64,000 nucleotides of DNA from Maylandia zebra. Taxonomy: Eukaryota > Chordata > Actinopteri > Cichliformes > Cichlidae. This document shows, piece by piece, positions 1 to 17,469 of the stretch (its first letter is position 1; every line of letters starts with the position of its first letter). The stretch spans positions 19,915,560-19,979,559 of the forward strand of contig NC_135177.1 of the NCBI RefSeq assembly GCF_041146795.1. Direction: 5' to 3'. Below the pieces are notes generated by a model that had not been told where the DNA came from, did not search any database, and saw only the letters and a list, made by a program, of their open reading frames with translations. Position numbers and translations under genes: made by a program.

Positions 1-2828
1 AAGTCTCAGCGTTACACAAAAACAATCCAGAAACACAACAGCATTTTGTATTAAGTTTCATACTTACAGATCTGCTTTTGAATTCAGGAAATGTAGAGGA
101 CAAAGTGAATGAGTCATCACTCTCCGTCTGTCCGCCTCACACAACCTTGAGAACTCACATCACATCACCATCCAGCCTCACAGACCCTGAGCTATTGCCC
201 CCTTTGCTCCTTTCTCAAACTGTTCCAGTTCCCGGGAACTCTGACCTGAATCGTTCCCCTTCTCGCAGATAGACTCAACTGGGCTGCTGGACATTTCAGA
301 TTGACTACCTCTGTATACAAATGCACATAGCTACACAAACAGTCACACTGCCAGGCCAACCCCCAGCTTCCTCTGCCATGCCAGAGTGCATGTAGACTGA
401 GACCAAAGTCAGCATGCATCTTAAATGCCCATTAAAAACCTCAGACCTCCTGTATAAATGCTGTATTCCGCTGATGTCGTAGTTAGGATCAAGATTTACC
501 GCCACCTTTAAGGCAGTGTGGTGCAGCTGTTGCGCCGACATCCCCACCATATTCGTGCTCTTTACAGAGAGTAAACATTAAGAGAGTATGCCACCTGTCA
601 TAGCCCCCTAATGTACCTTAGCCCCCTGCTGTGCAGACGTCTCACTCCAACACAAAAGCCAGTGTTTTCCCTGAGCATGCGAGCACAGGTGGCTGGAGGA
701 GGCAAGGTCGAGTTACAGCAGCAGCTCCCACAATTCAAACCACCAAGGAGCCAAGGCAGACAGACTAAGCCAGACTGAATGTACCGAGGACAATAAATAC
801 AGTACGGCAAGCAATAATGGCACATAAAGTAATCCCTGTTGTTAAATCACAGCTACTTGTTAGTCTGGTAGACCAAAAAAACAAAGACTTCCCTCAACAA
901 CTTGACATTAAGATTGAGATTCTTTATTTGTCAATGTACTGTTTAAACTATTGTAGCGTATACAATGCTACAAGAGTTTAAACAGTACATACAGTCAAAA
1001 AGATTTAATATGAAACATTAAATATAGAATTAATCACCATTAACTGCCTGTCCTCTATCTAAAATACTGGTTGACGAATAACAATGACAAACTTTAACTT
1101 ATTTAACTTGTCTTTTGAAGAAATTGCATCCTATGCCTTAGAGATTGGACAGCAGTCAATACTTACAAACACAAATATACTCGTAAACCCAAGACTGAAT
1201 CCTAATGCTAAAAATCCACCACAAAAACCAGGACTTACCTTCTTTTGCTCTCTGCCCTTAAAGTCCAACAACACATGTGGGTGTTTCTGGCTCTGTGGAC
1301 TCTGAGGAGCTGGCAGCTGGCTGTCTAACCAGAGGTGAGGACTGGCCCCCAAGTCCCAGAGGAACCTGACATGTTACATCAAATGCACGGTTTTGTTGGC
1401 TGACGAGAATCACAATATTAAGATTAGCCAGGCAGAGAGTTTCCCAGCTCCACCCCCCACCACCCCCCACCCCCTCTCCCAGGCATCCCAATTCCTCAGC
1501 GGGGCGTAACCCATTCATTTTATCTGCACCCATCTCCCTCCTGTGTGTACACTGTGAGGGGAACGCACAGGAACTGGTCTGGCATGTTAACAACGTCTAG
1601 ATAAGTATACTCTACCTGTGCTTTCCGATGCCCGTCTTTCATGCCATACTTTTAATTTTTGTTTTTGTGATATTATTGTGTATGTTTCCTTAAATCAGAC
1701 ACTCCTTTTGTCACATCTCTCACCCACTTAAAAGGCTCTGATCATATGTAAACCCCGGGAAACCTCTAATCTAAAGTGTTTAAAATAAAGGGTTAAAGGT
1801 GAATGTCCCAATGAAGAGATCAACAGCACTGCCGACCTGCTGATCTAAAGAGATAATGCAGCCAGAGTGCAAACTGCCTCCAGTCCTTTTGATGGCAACA
1901 GATGTCATCCTGCATTGTTATATGGATTACTTGAGCCACTCAGCAAACACCTCCAGGTGTGCATTCCACACCAGGAAGGAAAAAGGTGGAAGCCACTCCC
2001 CTGATTCAATAAAAAGTGCTGCCTAGCCTGAGCGAGAGGCTAGGCTGATGGAACTGGGTTAAGAGCTAATGCAGTCTCAAAAGTAGCTTCTTTACTCTAT
2101 AAACTGAATCTATACCCTTTATATGTACCCTTTGTGTAGTGCAAGATATACGTCAAGATAGTTTATGTGCTCTTAGAAGAAGGCAAGTATGACGAATGTC
2201 TAATCTTTGGTCTGAACTCTACACCTGGTCTCCACAGAGTCTTTAATCTTTGGAGGAAGACGCAGAAATTAGAGGCTGTGCTACCACTTCCCTTAGAAAA
2301 CCTGCAAATAGGGAGTGAAAAATATTCGCCACAACTAAATCACTAGGAGTCCAGTCCATCTGTATGGAGGCCCAAAACTGCCAAAGTAAATTACTAAATA
2401 AATAAAGCGTTGTCTCTAGCAACCGTGGCAGTAGATTGACTTGAAATGACAACATTTTGACTTAATTCTCAAAATGAACAAGTTTTTTTTCTTAATGTGT
2501 CGCTAACACTCCTTCAAAACAATAATGAAACCGTCTATACAGGAAAACCTTCTATATAAATTTCCCATGTTTTGAATTAGAATTTACATCTTTATATCTA
2601 TTTATCTATTTCCCTAAATGTACTTTTTCCCTGTATGTTTGTTTTTGCATTTCTTTTTGTTATCAACGAGGCCTAACATATAAACTGTGTCACCAGGATC
2701 ATGGCAGAAATGTCTGGAAATTGTCAAAGAAATGAGGCACTTACATAATCTACTGAAAATAATACTCCATCACTGGTATTTTAATATTATTATGTATGCG
2801 TAATAGCATATTAACATATTTATTGACT

Positions 2829-2833
<5 letters not shown>
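1..2833. other. Intergenic DNA with no recognisable gene
   Basis: I see no exon-like stretch with splice signals on either strand. The content is AT-rich single-copy-looking sequence, a C-rich run near 1450-1480 and a strong 55-nt hairpin at 935-989 listed separately. The sequence at 911-932 resembles an antisense LINE 3' tail (tttatttgtca). In human the neighbour on this side of NKD2 is SLC12A7, but no exon of it is recognisable here. Confidence 0.5.
935..989. other. Perfect-arm stem-loop of 55 nt
   Basis: Fifteen bases at 935-949 pair perfectly with 975-989. After one A/G mismatch a further 7 bp (51-57 against 67-73 of the 900s) close a 9-nt loop. The stem is about 23 positions long with a single mismatch. 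The size is like a Dicer substrate, but lower-stem pairing outside the arms is not visible. It could equally be a very small inverted-repeat element or part of a repeat tail, because LINE-tail-like sequence lies immediately to its left. Confidence 0.6.

Positions 2834-2899
<66 letters not shown>
2834..2899. repeat. (TA)n microsatellite, about 33 units
   Basis: Uninterrupted TA/AT dinucleotides directly abut the 3' end of the minus-strand R4-type LINE. With the TA tract at 4665-4684 on the other side, it suggests that the LINE sits inside a TA-rich microsatellite. Confidence 0.95.
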
Positions 2900-2906
<7 letters not shown>

Positions 2907-4585
2907 AACACCCAGCACGCCCCTGCGGGCGGTTTATCCTTCAAGCTCGGGTCCTCTACCAGAGGCCTGGGAGCTTGAGGGTCCTGCGCAGTATCTTAGC
3001 TGTTCCCAGGACTGCGCTCTTCTGGACAGAGATCTCCGATGTTGTTCCCGGGATCTGCTGGAGCCACTCGCCTAGCTTGGGAGTCACCGCACCTAGTGCT
3101 CCGATTACCACGGGGACCACCGTTACCTTCACCCTCCACATCCTCTCGAGCTCTTCTCTGAGCCCTTGGTATTTCTCCAGCTTCTCGTGTTCCTTCTTCC
3201 TGATATTGCTGTCATTCGGAACCGCTACATCGATCACTACGGCCGTCTTCTTCTGTTTGTCTACCACCACTATGTCCGGTTGGTTAGCCACCACCATTTT
3301 GTCCGTCTGTATCTGGAAGTCCCACAGGATCTTAGCTCGGTCATTCTCCACCACCCTTGGGGGCATCTCCCATTTTGACCTCGGGACTTCCAGGTTATAC
3401 TCGGCACAGATGTTCCTGTACACTATGCCGGCCACTTGGTTATGGCGTTCCATGTATGCCTTGCCTGCTAGCATCTTGCACCCTGCTGTTATGTGCTGGA
3501 TTGTCTCTGGGGCATCTTTACACAGCCTGCACCTGGGGTCTTGCCTGGTGTGATAGACCCCAGCCTCTATGGATCTTGTACTCAGAGCTTGTTCTTGTGC
3601 TGCCATGATTAGTGCCTCTGTGCTGTCTTTCAGTCCAGCTTTGTCCAGCCACTGGTAGGATTTCTGGATATCAGCCACCTCCTCTATCTGCCGGTGGTAC
3701 ATACCGTGCAGGGGCCTGTCCTTCCATGATGGTTCCTCGTCTCCCTCCTCTTTCTTGGGTTTTCTGCTGCCTGAGGTATTCACTGAGCACTCGGTCAGTT
3801 GGGGCCATCTTCCCAATGTATTCTTGGATGTTCCTTGTCTCATCCTGGACTGTGGTGCTGACACTCACCAGTCCCCGGCCCCCTTCCTTCCGCTTAGCGT
3901 ACAGCCTCAGGGTGCTGGACTTGGGGTGAAACCCTCCATGCATGGTAAGGAGCTTTCTTGTCTTTATGTCAGTGGCTTCTATCTCCTCCTTTGGCCAGCC
4001 TATTACCCCAGCAGGGTACCTGATCACGGGCAGGGCGTACGTGTTGATGGCCCGGATCTTGTTCTTACCATTCAGCTGACTCGTCAGGACTTGCCTGACC
4101 CTCTGCAGGTACTTGGTGGTTGCAGCTTTTCTAGCAGCCTCTTCATGGTTCCCATTCGCCTGCGGGATCCCCAGGTACTTGTAACTGTCCTCTATGTCTG
4201 CAATGTTGCCTTCTGGTAGTTCAATCCCCTCAGTTCTGACTAACTTCCCTCTCTTTGTTACCATCCGACTACACTTCTCCAGTCCGAATGACATTCCAAT
4301 GTCATTGCTGTATAGCCTGGTAGTGTGGATCAGTGAATCGATGTCTCGTTCACTCTTGGCATACAGCTTGATGTCATCCATGTACAGGAGGTGGCTGACA
4401 ACTGCTCCGTTCCGTAGTCGGTATCCGTAGCCAGTCTTGTTAATGATCTCACTGAGGGGGTTCAGGCCTATGCAGAACAGCAGTGGGGACAGAGCATCTC
4501 CTTGGTAGATCCCGCACTTGATGGTGACTTGTGCTATGGGCTTGGAGTTGGCCTCTAGTGTTGTACGCCACATCCCCATTGAATG
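2900..4585 (-). mobile_element. 5'-truncated R4-clade (Rex6/Dong-like) LINE
   Basis: On the minus strand this copy carries the distal half of a non-LTR reverse transcriptase, then a CCHC zinc knuckle and a restriction-like endonuclease, then a short 3' tail that runs straight into (TA)n. A downstream endonuclease of this type is characteristic of the R2/R4 group rather than of L1- or L2-type elements with an N-terminal AP endonuclease. Rex6 is the known teleost R4-clade family; the exact family assignment is inferred. The 5' end is truncated at a poly-T/(ATT)n/(AT)n compound repeat, as read on the minus strand. Confidence 0.85.
2956..4579 (-). pseudogene. R4-type LINE polyprotein, RT plus RLE endonuclease, one frameshift
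   Basis: Two overlapping open frames cover a single polyprotein remnant. The upstream frame (3671-4579) contains the reverse transcriptase palm: the QGDALSPLLF block is followed by the catalytic YMDD about 40 residues on. The downstream frame (2956-3864) contains a C-x2-C-x8-H-x4-C knuckle (CRLCKDAPETIQHITAGC) and the endonuclease core with PDIVVVD followed by VIDVAVP. The frames differ, and protein similarity appears to switch near 3760-3770, so one indel breaks an otherwise open reading frame of roughly 540 codons. The N-terminal DNA-binding region and the RT fingers are absent. The copy is non-autonomous but not old, given how few lesions it has. Large antisense open frames here are shadows. 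Confidence 0.85.
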
Positions 4586-9117
<4,532 letters not shown>

Positions 9118-9275
9118 CCTTATCACACATTCATGCAGCACTTTTACACCATTAAGCTTTTTACATACACACAGGGCCAATTTGGGGTTCAATATCTTGC
9201 CCACTTCAAAAAGCCAGGGATTGAACCACTGACCTTTTAGTTAGTAAATGACATGCTCTATGTCCTAGCCTGACT
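9118..9275 (-). mobile_element. tRNA-derived SINE fragment (AFC-like), antisense
   Basis: Read on the minus strand, the segment has a B-box-like GGTTCAATCC, a 'gggcaagatattgaacccc' block and a decayed 3' body. These are in the same order as the tRNA-head SINE at 48357-48645, so the two copies belong to the same general family. The A-box end near 9275 is degraded. Confidence 0.6.
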
Positions 9276-9821
9276 TGAGTGACAAACCATCCAAAAGTCT
9301 TTAAGAGGAGAGGAAATCTCAGAACTCCATATTTCATGTGGGACGCTCTGCAGGGCCTCATGGAGCTGTAGCCGTGGAAGTATTAGGGACTCCCAGAGAC
9401 ACCCTTTTGCTTCAAGAAGCAGCAGCCACACAGGAGCACTTACAGTCAACCTTCATTAGTGGCAAAAAAAAAAAAAAAAAGAAAGAAAGAAAGAAAAAAA
9501 ATTGTTTTGTGAAACACTCTTAAGTTTTGTTTTGTCTAAATACTCTCCGAACATGTGTTGTAGTTTCGGTTCACCACTGAGTGAGAGCCATGAATCCTGA
9601 ACTGACCAATCAGGATAAGCAGAATGACAGTGTTAGCTTCTAATAAATACTAAAAGACGCTGGTATTTTTTAGCTTTGATTTCTGACGTTTAATTGATAT
9701 TTATACCAGAAAGAATTAAAATAATAGTCAGGCTTTTGTGTGGCCTTGCTGACAGTGGACCAGCTTGCAGTCTATCACAGAGCCAATGAGCAAACTCCTG
9801 TTCACTGAGGGTTATCTCCAG

Positions 9822-9836
9822 AGCGCCCTCTAGTGG
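9822..9836 (-). promoter_or_regulatory. CTCF-like motif
   Basis: On the minus strand the word is CCACTAGAGGGCGCT, a close match to the vertebrate CTCF core. Occupancy is not shown by the sequence, and teleost repeats also scatter such words. Confidence 0.35.
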
Positions 9837-10240
9837 AATTCCAGCAAATTTCAGTGTAGTGGGATTAATGTCAGCAACTGCCCTGTTCATTTTGTTGCTT
9901 AGTTTAGCTAAGTATCAGTTGTCTATGGATGCCCTGGCCACAAATTTAAAACCAGGACACAAAAAGGTTTGTACACATAAGCAGCTTGTTCTGATTTGAT
10001 TTTGAAGTTTTGTTTTATAACAAGCAAGCTAACGTCTCCGTTTCTGATAATATTAGCCTAAAATTTCCTTTCTTGAACTTACAAAAAACTGGTTGCTAAA
10101 ACCAATGTCATCAGTGCAGAGGGACTGAAAGCAGTTTGAGCTCAAAGATTTCAAAACAGCTGCTAAATGCACCACGAGGTAAGACCATTTAGTTAGCCAG
10201 TCATCAGATGATCATACAATGATTACTTAAATGATCTGTA

Positions 10241-10452
10241 CAGTCACCGGATCTCAGTCCTTTGGGATGTGATTGAGTGGATGATTTGCATCAGGTATCA
10301 GCAGCTGACAAATCAGCTGCAACCGTGTGATGCTACCTGTCACTGTGGACCAAAATCTCGAAGGAATGTTTCAAGCACCTTGTTGAGTCTATGCCACGAG
10401 TTTTCTGAAGGCAAAAAGGGGTCTAACCCGCTGGTAGCAAGGTGTACCATAT
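10241..10452 (+). mobile_element. 3' fragment of a Tc1-like transposon
   Basis: The sequence corresponds to the end of a Tc1-like transposase gene: a 'cagtcaccggatctcagtcc' block encoding the SPDL-type motif, an 'atgtttcaagcaccttgttgag' block, and the terminal 'gcaaggtgtacc' at the 3' end of the element. The relic at 61805-63199 carries the same landmarks, so the two are likely one family. Upstream parts are missing and the frame is broken. Confidence 0.7.
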
Positions 10453-10472
10453 CACTTGTATATGACGAATTA

Positions 10473-10487
10473 TTGCCACCTAGTGGC
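10473..10487 (-). promoter_or_regulatory. CTCF-like motif
   Basis: On the minus strand the word reads GCCACTAGGTGGCAAT, similar to the CTCF core. It lies about 650 bp from the similar word at 9822, in the same orientation. This is a prediction by eye only. Confidence 0.3.
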
Positions 10488-11557
10488 TGGCAGATTGATT
10501 AAAAACAGATTAGTATGCAGCTTGAAAGCCCCAGGTTATTAGTGGGGTAATGGGCTAGTAACAGTTTGATCATGAAGGCATGGTTGGGGGAATGTGCATC
10601 ATTAGAGCACAGATACTTAATAAAATAAGGAGCCCCGTATGAACATCTAGTTAACTTATTTCAGTTTACATTGTGAAGGATCTTAATAAATATAATGCCC
10701 GTATATAGTTAAGACTTTTATGACATCTAATGGACTGGGTGACTTGTATGCTGTTTTTTAAAGCCACGCTTCAATATTCTTGTGATACTTAACACAAAAC
10801 CCACACACAATATAGGACATTGATTTTTTCCTTGACTAAATTACTTCAATTAGTCAGATTACTAAAGTATTTCCAATAATTTCTATTAAATTTCCTACTA
10901 AATCATTTCTTGTAATAATAATGAGCATGGCTGGTTTAAATCAGGGATCTCAAATTCATATGTTATGTGGGCCAGACCAGTGAAAGTCCCTTTTCTGTCA
11001 GTGTGAAGTTTAACTCAACATTTAATCCCAGAGATTTCTTAATATAAGAAAAAGAAGTGCACTTTCAACCGTTCAACGTCTCAGTTTGACTTTTTTCCCC
11101 CTTCTTTCTCTTTTTAATGAACCTATCTGGTCCAGCAGTTGTAACAAGCAGTCTTTCTACATGAAGGACAGAAATTTCTATAGTAGATAGTGAAAAATCA
11201 GAACTTTTTATATCATTTAGTTGTTTATTTATTAATTAATTAGTTTGGTGTAATATGAATGGCCAAGGGGAGATCTTTATCAGTAGGAAAAGCTGTAAAA
11301 CTTATGAAAATACAATTAAAAGTGAGGAACTTAAACCCTTTTCCACATTTTGGAATTTTCCAAGCTGTCCAGAGAGCTGGATTAGAGTCTTTGGCAGACT
11401 GAATCCAGTCCCCGGGCCTTATCTTTGACATCCTTGGTTTAAATGGTTTAAATTTAAAATAAAAAAAGTGTTTTTCCTCTTTCTGTCCACACTTGCAGCA
11501 GTTACAAGGATAAATAAACAGACGTTCCCTGCAATAATATAAATGAACTATATAACG
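10488..11557. other. AT-rich non-coding stretch downstream of nkd2
   Basis: No gene or recognised repeat is seen here. Part of it may belong to a long nkd2 3' UTR, since an alternative AATAAA-type signal occurs on the minus strand near 11224. Confidence 0.35.
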
Positions 11558-12223
11558 TTTATTAAAATATATAAAAGACAAAATACATATATGCATAATT
11601 ATACCCATGATGAAATATGCATATAGAGTATAATAATTATACAGTAAAATGTGTTTACATATATATATATTTTTTATACATATACCAAGATATTTTTGCA
11701 TTAAAACTGGCAGTGGTGATTTCATATCCCCCCTCCCCCCCAAAAAGGAAACCCCCTCGGTCCACAGCAGGCCTCCGAGAGGAAATAACCCTCTGAAAAG
11801 CTTGAGAGCAGCAGCACCTTTACACCTGAGATCCATGTTTTGGAAAGGTCTCGCACAGAACAATACAACAATTCTGACAAATAGCTTCCATGAAGTATAA
11901 TCAACAGCTTCAGGAAAGGAGGGCTGTTACATCAAAAGTCATCCTCTTTTATACTGGTACCTTCCCGGCAGAAAATCTACAAATAACACTCACAGTGTGG
12001 CACACGATATCATCCTTGTGGTGCAGCATTATCTGTCACCAAGCCACATGCTCCCCTGGTACATCGAATCTCGGGATTTAACTGTTTAGCTTTCAGGAAG
12101 GAAATTAAAAGATCCTGGGCAGAAGAGTGAGACCCTCCCATGGGATGACATTTAGTCCTTGTGACTGGTGTGGTTGGCTGTGGTTGGTCCTGTACAGTTT
12201 CAGCCACTGCACGCTGAAAGCGG
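11558..12223 (-). other. nkd2: Probable nkd2 3' UTR with a candidate poly(A) signal
   Basis: The stretch follows the nkd2 stop codon on the minus strand. A canonical AATAAA (plus-strand TTTATT at 11558-11563) is the first good candidate signal downstream. The actual cleavage site is not known, and a longer UTR reaching about 11.2 kb is possible. Confidence 0.35.
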
Positions 12224-15200
12224 TCATGTCTGGTGGTAATGGTGGTAGTGGTGATGGTGGTGGTGTTCGTGATGATGGTGGTGCTCATGGCGCTGGACCA
12301 CAGGAACCACAAAGCCAGGGCTTCCAGGAGGGACAGACACCTGCTCTCTCTCCAGGCCTGGCAGTACAGAGGGCACTGGGGGTGGCTGCTGGGGGTGGGA
12401 CTGACTTGGCAGAGGGGTTTTGGATGGGGATAGCGCCTCACGGCCTTTGGCCCTCAGGCGTTTACTGTGGCTGTATTGCAAAGGATGCTGGTGGTGGCCG
12501 GAGCTTTGGGCTTGGTGTGGCAAGTGGTAGACATCCTGACCTCCATGAGCTGCTGCGCTGCCGCTGTGGAGCACCGTCTGCAGAGGAGGGTGGTGGCCAT
12601 GACATTTAGTGGCTTTACCACTTCCGCTTCCCCCATTGTTGCCTCCGCTACCCTTGGAGGTTCCTTTAGGGGACTTGACGAACTGTGCACCTTTGCTTCG
12701 AGACTCGGTAGGATTGTAGCTATCACTGATGACCTGTGAGCGGCGCTGGTGCGCAACTTGGACTTCTGGTTCCTGGGAGCGCGAGCGGCTCTGGGAGGTG
12801 CGAGCATGAGCCTCCTGTGGAGGAAAGACAGGGGTGGTTCCTGACAGACAGGGCGGAGACAGAAATTAGTGTAGAACAGCTAAATTAAAGCTCCTGTAAA
12901 TAAAATTACAATTTTATTTCTCTTCCCTCAACTTGCAAACGAGAAGGCTGCACGAAAACAGAACAGAAAAGACATTTACCTTCAAATCTGGAGGTGTAGT
13001 TCTCTATACCAGCCAGGTCAAGGTAGTGATTCCTCCTCTCTGTGTTCTCATCCACACAGTAATGTTGACCCTCAGTGGCTGGTGGCTCATTACTCTGCCC
13101 TCTACTGTTGTAAATAAGCATGTGGGTGCGTTAAGAAATAAATAGCTAACTCTCAAGTCGAGTCAACACAGTGTACACAGGAAAGGTTTTAAAACAAGTG
13201 CTGACCTGATGTAGGACGATAGCCTCTTGTCGGCTGAACGACCCTCCTCTTGGTGACAGCGCTCTGATGAGGGAGAGATCAATAGTTCAGACAAGGGAAA
13301 ACTATCTTTCCCATAGATTTGCCATATCTGTAAGCTGCTATGTATAAATCATAAGCCAGGCGCTGTAAGTTTTTGTATGGTTACACGTGAAACACTGGCC
13401 ACATTTGTTGCTTCTGTTGCAGAAAATAATTCTAATAATGATAATCGTAATGATATAATTAAGAGTATTGTTACAACGATAATCTAAGTTATAATGCTGG
13501 TGCCATCTACCTGCCCCCGTTTCTCTTCTGTGGCTTCTGGGCTCTGGAGTGACAGTCAGTTTGACACGCAGAGTCTTGCTCTTGTTATGACAGGACTGAT
13601 TCACAGAGGCATCCACCACATCATAGATGGTGTGCATCAAACTCGACATGTCCTACAGTGACAGATAAAACACTTTTAATACAGTTTCTAGTGCTGTCGT
13701 CTGACAGAATAACGTGTAAAAGGACAGACTATGAATAGTAAGAAGACACATGACACATGTAGAAGGCTCAGACAAGCACAACACAAAGGTAACATGATGC
13801 GAAGTAGCAGTGATCTCAACTCTGAATCTCAAAACACGTATAAGGTGCTTGGAATTTATAAAATATGAAACCAAAACAAAGTACCAGCACTCGCGGATGA
13901 ACATGTTTATTGATATAAAATTAGTTGCCAATAAATGAATAAATATATTTAGAGGTATGCTCATCAGTAAGTGTCGCTATGTTGTCACATACCTCTTTAG
14001 TAACTTTTCCACTGTTGTCAAAGTCATAAAGAGTGAAGATCCACTCCTGGCGGTTGTCATCCTCCACAGAAACATCACACTCCAAATCCTGAGAATACAA
14101 ACATTTAAATTTTTAGCAGTTGGTTGGCTTTAATCTCCATGTTTTTACCAATCCTAAGCACAGTAAGAGCACTGCATGCTCACTACTGCATGTCTGCAGT
14201 GTGCCAAAGAGAAAACACAGCAGCATTAATCACTGTGGTCAGTAAGTCCTTCAACTTTCTACAGATGAGTCAAAAATAAGTGTGGCCACCTTTCGGAGTT
14301 ACCACTTTTTCTTAACCAACTTGAAGTCAGAAGTATCAGGTAACATGTTCATGAATGGAAAAATAAACATCTGGAGAATAGAGCCTGCAGCAGTGGAGAT
14401 GGAGAGCTGACACAGTGTGAATGAGCACGTGCATTTACAAGAGATGAGACCTCAGGGAGAGACAAAGCTCTTTATGGTTTCATGAAATAACCTCGGCTCA
14501 CGTAACCAGTGGTGATCACCAAAGGGCAAATCCAAGCAGTTCTTTAAAACATGCAGGTCTAAACATTACAATATATTTATTGGTCCCTAAATTCAATCAG
14601 GATATGGTCTGGAGTGGTGTAAACCTACAGACAGATCTTCTGCCCACATAGAGAAGGCATGCTGCGGCAGCATCCATTTACTGCCTGCAGTAGATGTTTA
14701 AATAGCTTTTGGATCTTAGCATATGGCTTTTTATTTCTAACCGGGGGGAAAAAAAAGTGTCATATGAGGCAACACTGACTCAGTGTTATACGCACTCGTT
14801 TAAAATGGTGTCTGAAGCTGTACGTGGCTTAGGCTGGAACGCCACAGTCCTGCTCTCATTAAACCCAATGTCAGTCAAAGTTATCCCAGTTATGTCCGTA
14901 CACTAACCCACTCCTGCGCACATACTTTGTGATAAACATCTGAACTGTTGTGTATTTGTAAACGTAATCACATTACGTGGTTGAAGTGTGGTAAGTACGG
15001 TGGTCTTGAGAGGTCAAGCGGACTGCAACTTAGGAAAACACCAGCAAATGCTGCAAAAGCACACAAAACACAACACGGGTTTTTCTGGGGACACAATAAT
15101 GTGACGGGCCAGCTGGAGAAGTCACAGAAACCGAAATATTCAAAGGCTTGCAGAGGATTCATCGATGTTGTGTGGGAGAAAAAGATGCAAAGTATTATGT

Positions 15201-16713
15201 GTTTTAATCACATGATTCATATAATACTATAGATACATGCTTGCTGTTAGCCTTTACTGTTAGCTTGGCGCTTCTCCTGCAGTTATGTCATGTTATTGTG
15301 TCCCCAGAAATAATTGTGCTTACATTCAGGCTGATACGCTTCTTCCCCGAAGCTTTGGTTGCGTCTCTAAGTGTCTCCCTCTCGCCTTCTTCTGAGTGCA
15401 GGTACTGCAGGTAGCTTTCACAGCCCTCAGCCTTCTCTGGAGGCAGAACCACTGTTAACACAAGAGGACACATTTCAGTTAGACACAAACACACTGATTT
15501 AATTTCATTTCAAACATCCTCTTTAATCGGGAACCCTCACAAGCCTTTATTCTTTTTGTCTGGCTACAAGGTGTCTAAGCACGACTGCTTTTTCATTCCA
15601 AGGAAAATAGTGTTTCTTTTATGCTATGCATTTGCCTTAACCTACGAAATGAAGCCAAAGATCTGCGCTCTAATTGATGGCTGTTAACTGTTCCAGATGT
15701 AATTAAGGAAAGCTTTTAAGATCTGCACGTGATACAAGGCTTATTCTTACTAGTTTTATTACAGATGTTTATTTTGTAGTGGTGCTGTGCTTAGTCCACG
15801 TAGCTTGGTATGCTTTAATCAAAGCCATTAAAACCCAGCTCACTGCACGTTTTGCAAAAAATCACATCCAAAGAAATCTTGTGGAAAACTTGTAGTTTGA
15901 CCACAAGCCAAATCAATTGAAGCACATCCTTCTCCACTTACCCTCTAGGGGACAGTGTTGATCTGTGAACTGTCCTTCCTTCAGCTCACCATTTGGAAAC
16001 TCCTGTGACAAGGAAACAAATTAGAAGAGAGAGAGAGGGAGAGGAGGAGGACGAAGAGGAGGAGGGAGAGAGAGATGTAAGTGAATCTACAGTTCAGACC
16101 ACAGACACAGAGAAACAAACAGTTCCAGCTAAAGCATTTCCTACTCAGATGAACGGGAGAGGGCTGGAGGCTCCAGCGCAGCCAAACACTTTGAACATCT
16201 GCACGCTTATTGTGTTTCACTGTCTGGGACACAGCAGGCCCAGCCACAGCCAAGCTTTCAAGATTCCTTCAAGCCCTTCAAACAGATCCCTCACATCCAT
16301 CAAAAAAAGACAAAAAAACCTCACCATGATGCACTTCATCATCTGAGCTCTCTCTCAGCCAACCTGTTTATTCTCATCCTGCTTGACGCGACACCCACCA
16401 AGAAGCATTTGATGGCAGCTCTGAGTCTGTCGTATTTCTCACTTGCGACTCGGCTCAGAGACGTTTGGTTTATGTAAAACAAACTTCACAGTGAGGTCTC
16501 AGCAACAGTTATTTTGAATGGAGAATAATTACCAGATGGAAATTTCCGTGCAGATAGGATGGGACTGATTAAATGCACAACTCTATAGCCATAAAACAAA
16601 AGCAGGGGAAAGGAGGGGGTGAAAAATATCCTGCATTAAACAGAACCACAATGCATTCATAAGCATCCTATATATGTTCAGGCACACTGAGGCAAAGGCA
16701 GCAGGGTCTCCAT

Positions 16714-16805
<92 letters not shown>

Positions 16806-17398
16806 CTAATCTTTAATTGCAATTGGATTGTGGAAACAATGAAAATTAAGTGCAGCACAGGCCCTAAACCACAAGTATTTAAACAACAAATGATTCATCT
16901 TATTTACGTCATTCTCAGTACTCTAAGCTGCTCCACACACACTTTGAAATAAAATCACACCAGATTGAATCAAGGAGGCCCACTGAAATGAGGCAAATAA
17001 AAAACAGATAGATGCTAGAAAACAAAAGAACTCCATGTACCTTCAGCTCAACTGAGGCTCGAGCGGGAGTCTGAACATCTGCATGCGTTTAGGTGAATGA
17101 GCCCCCCCACCCTTTCCTCTCCCTTCCCCTTCCCCTTTCTGAGAGTAATCACAGCACCAGGGCCTGTGGTTCTATTTAACAATCTCCAAGCCTATGATTA
17201 TTCCTCACTTCAGAGCATGATACCTCCAGCCTGTAATCTGGTGCTGACCTTCACCGCTAAAGGGGGAGCCCATTGAGTCTCAGGGTCAAGGCTTGGATAC
17301 CCCTTGCAAATTGGCCACAGGAGACACTGAGAAAAAACAGCAAAAAGAATAGGAGTCGAGCCTCGGGGTGGGGGAAGAAAGGGAGGCAGGAGGTGAGG

Positions 17399-17469
<71 letters not shown>

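Noticed and set aside
2750..2944. Open frame with repeated YI residues
   Set aside because: It is a translation of the (TA)n microsatellite. The same applies to the Cys-Val and Thr-His frames over (CA)n at 16715-16804 and (GT)n at 35701-35776, and to Lys-Glu frames over (AAAG)n.
2975..3929. Several plus-strand open frames over the R4-type LINE
   Set aside because: They are antisense shadows of the RT and endonuclease coding sequence.
12233..12433. Plus-strand Val/Met-rich frames across the nkd2 last exon
   Set aside because: They are shadows of the His-rich codons of nkd2 on the minus strand.
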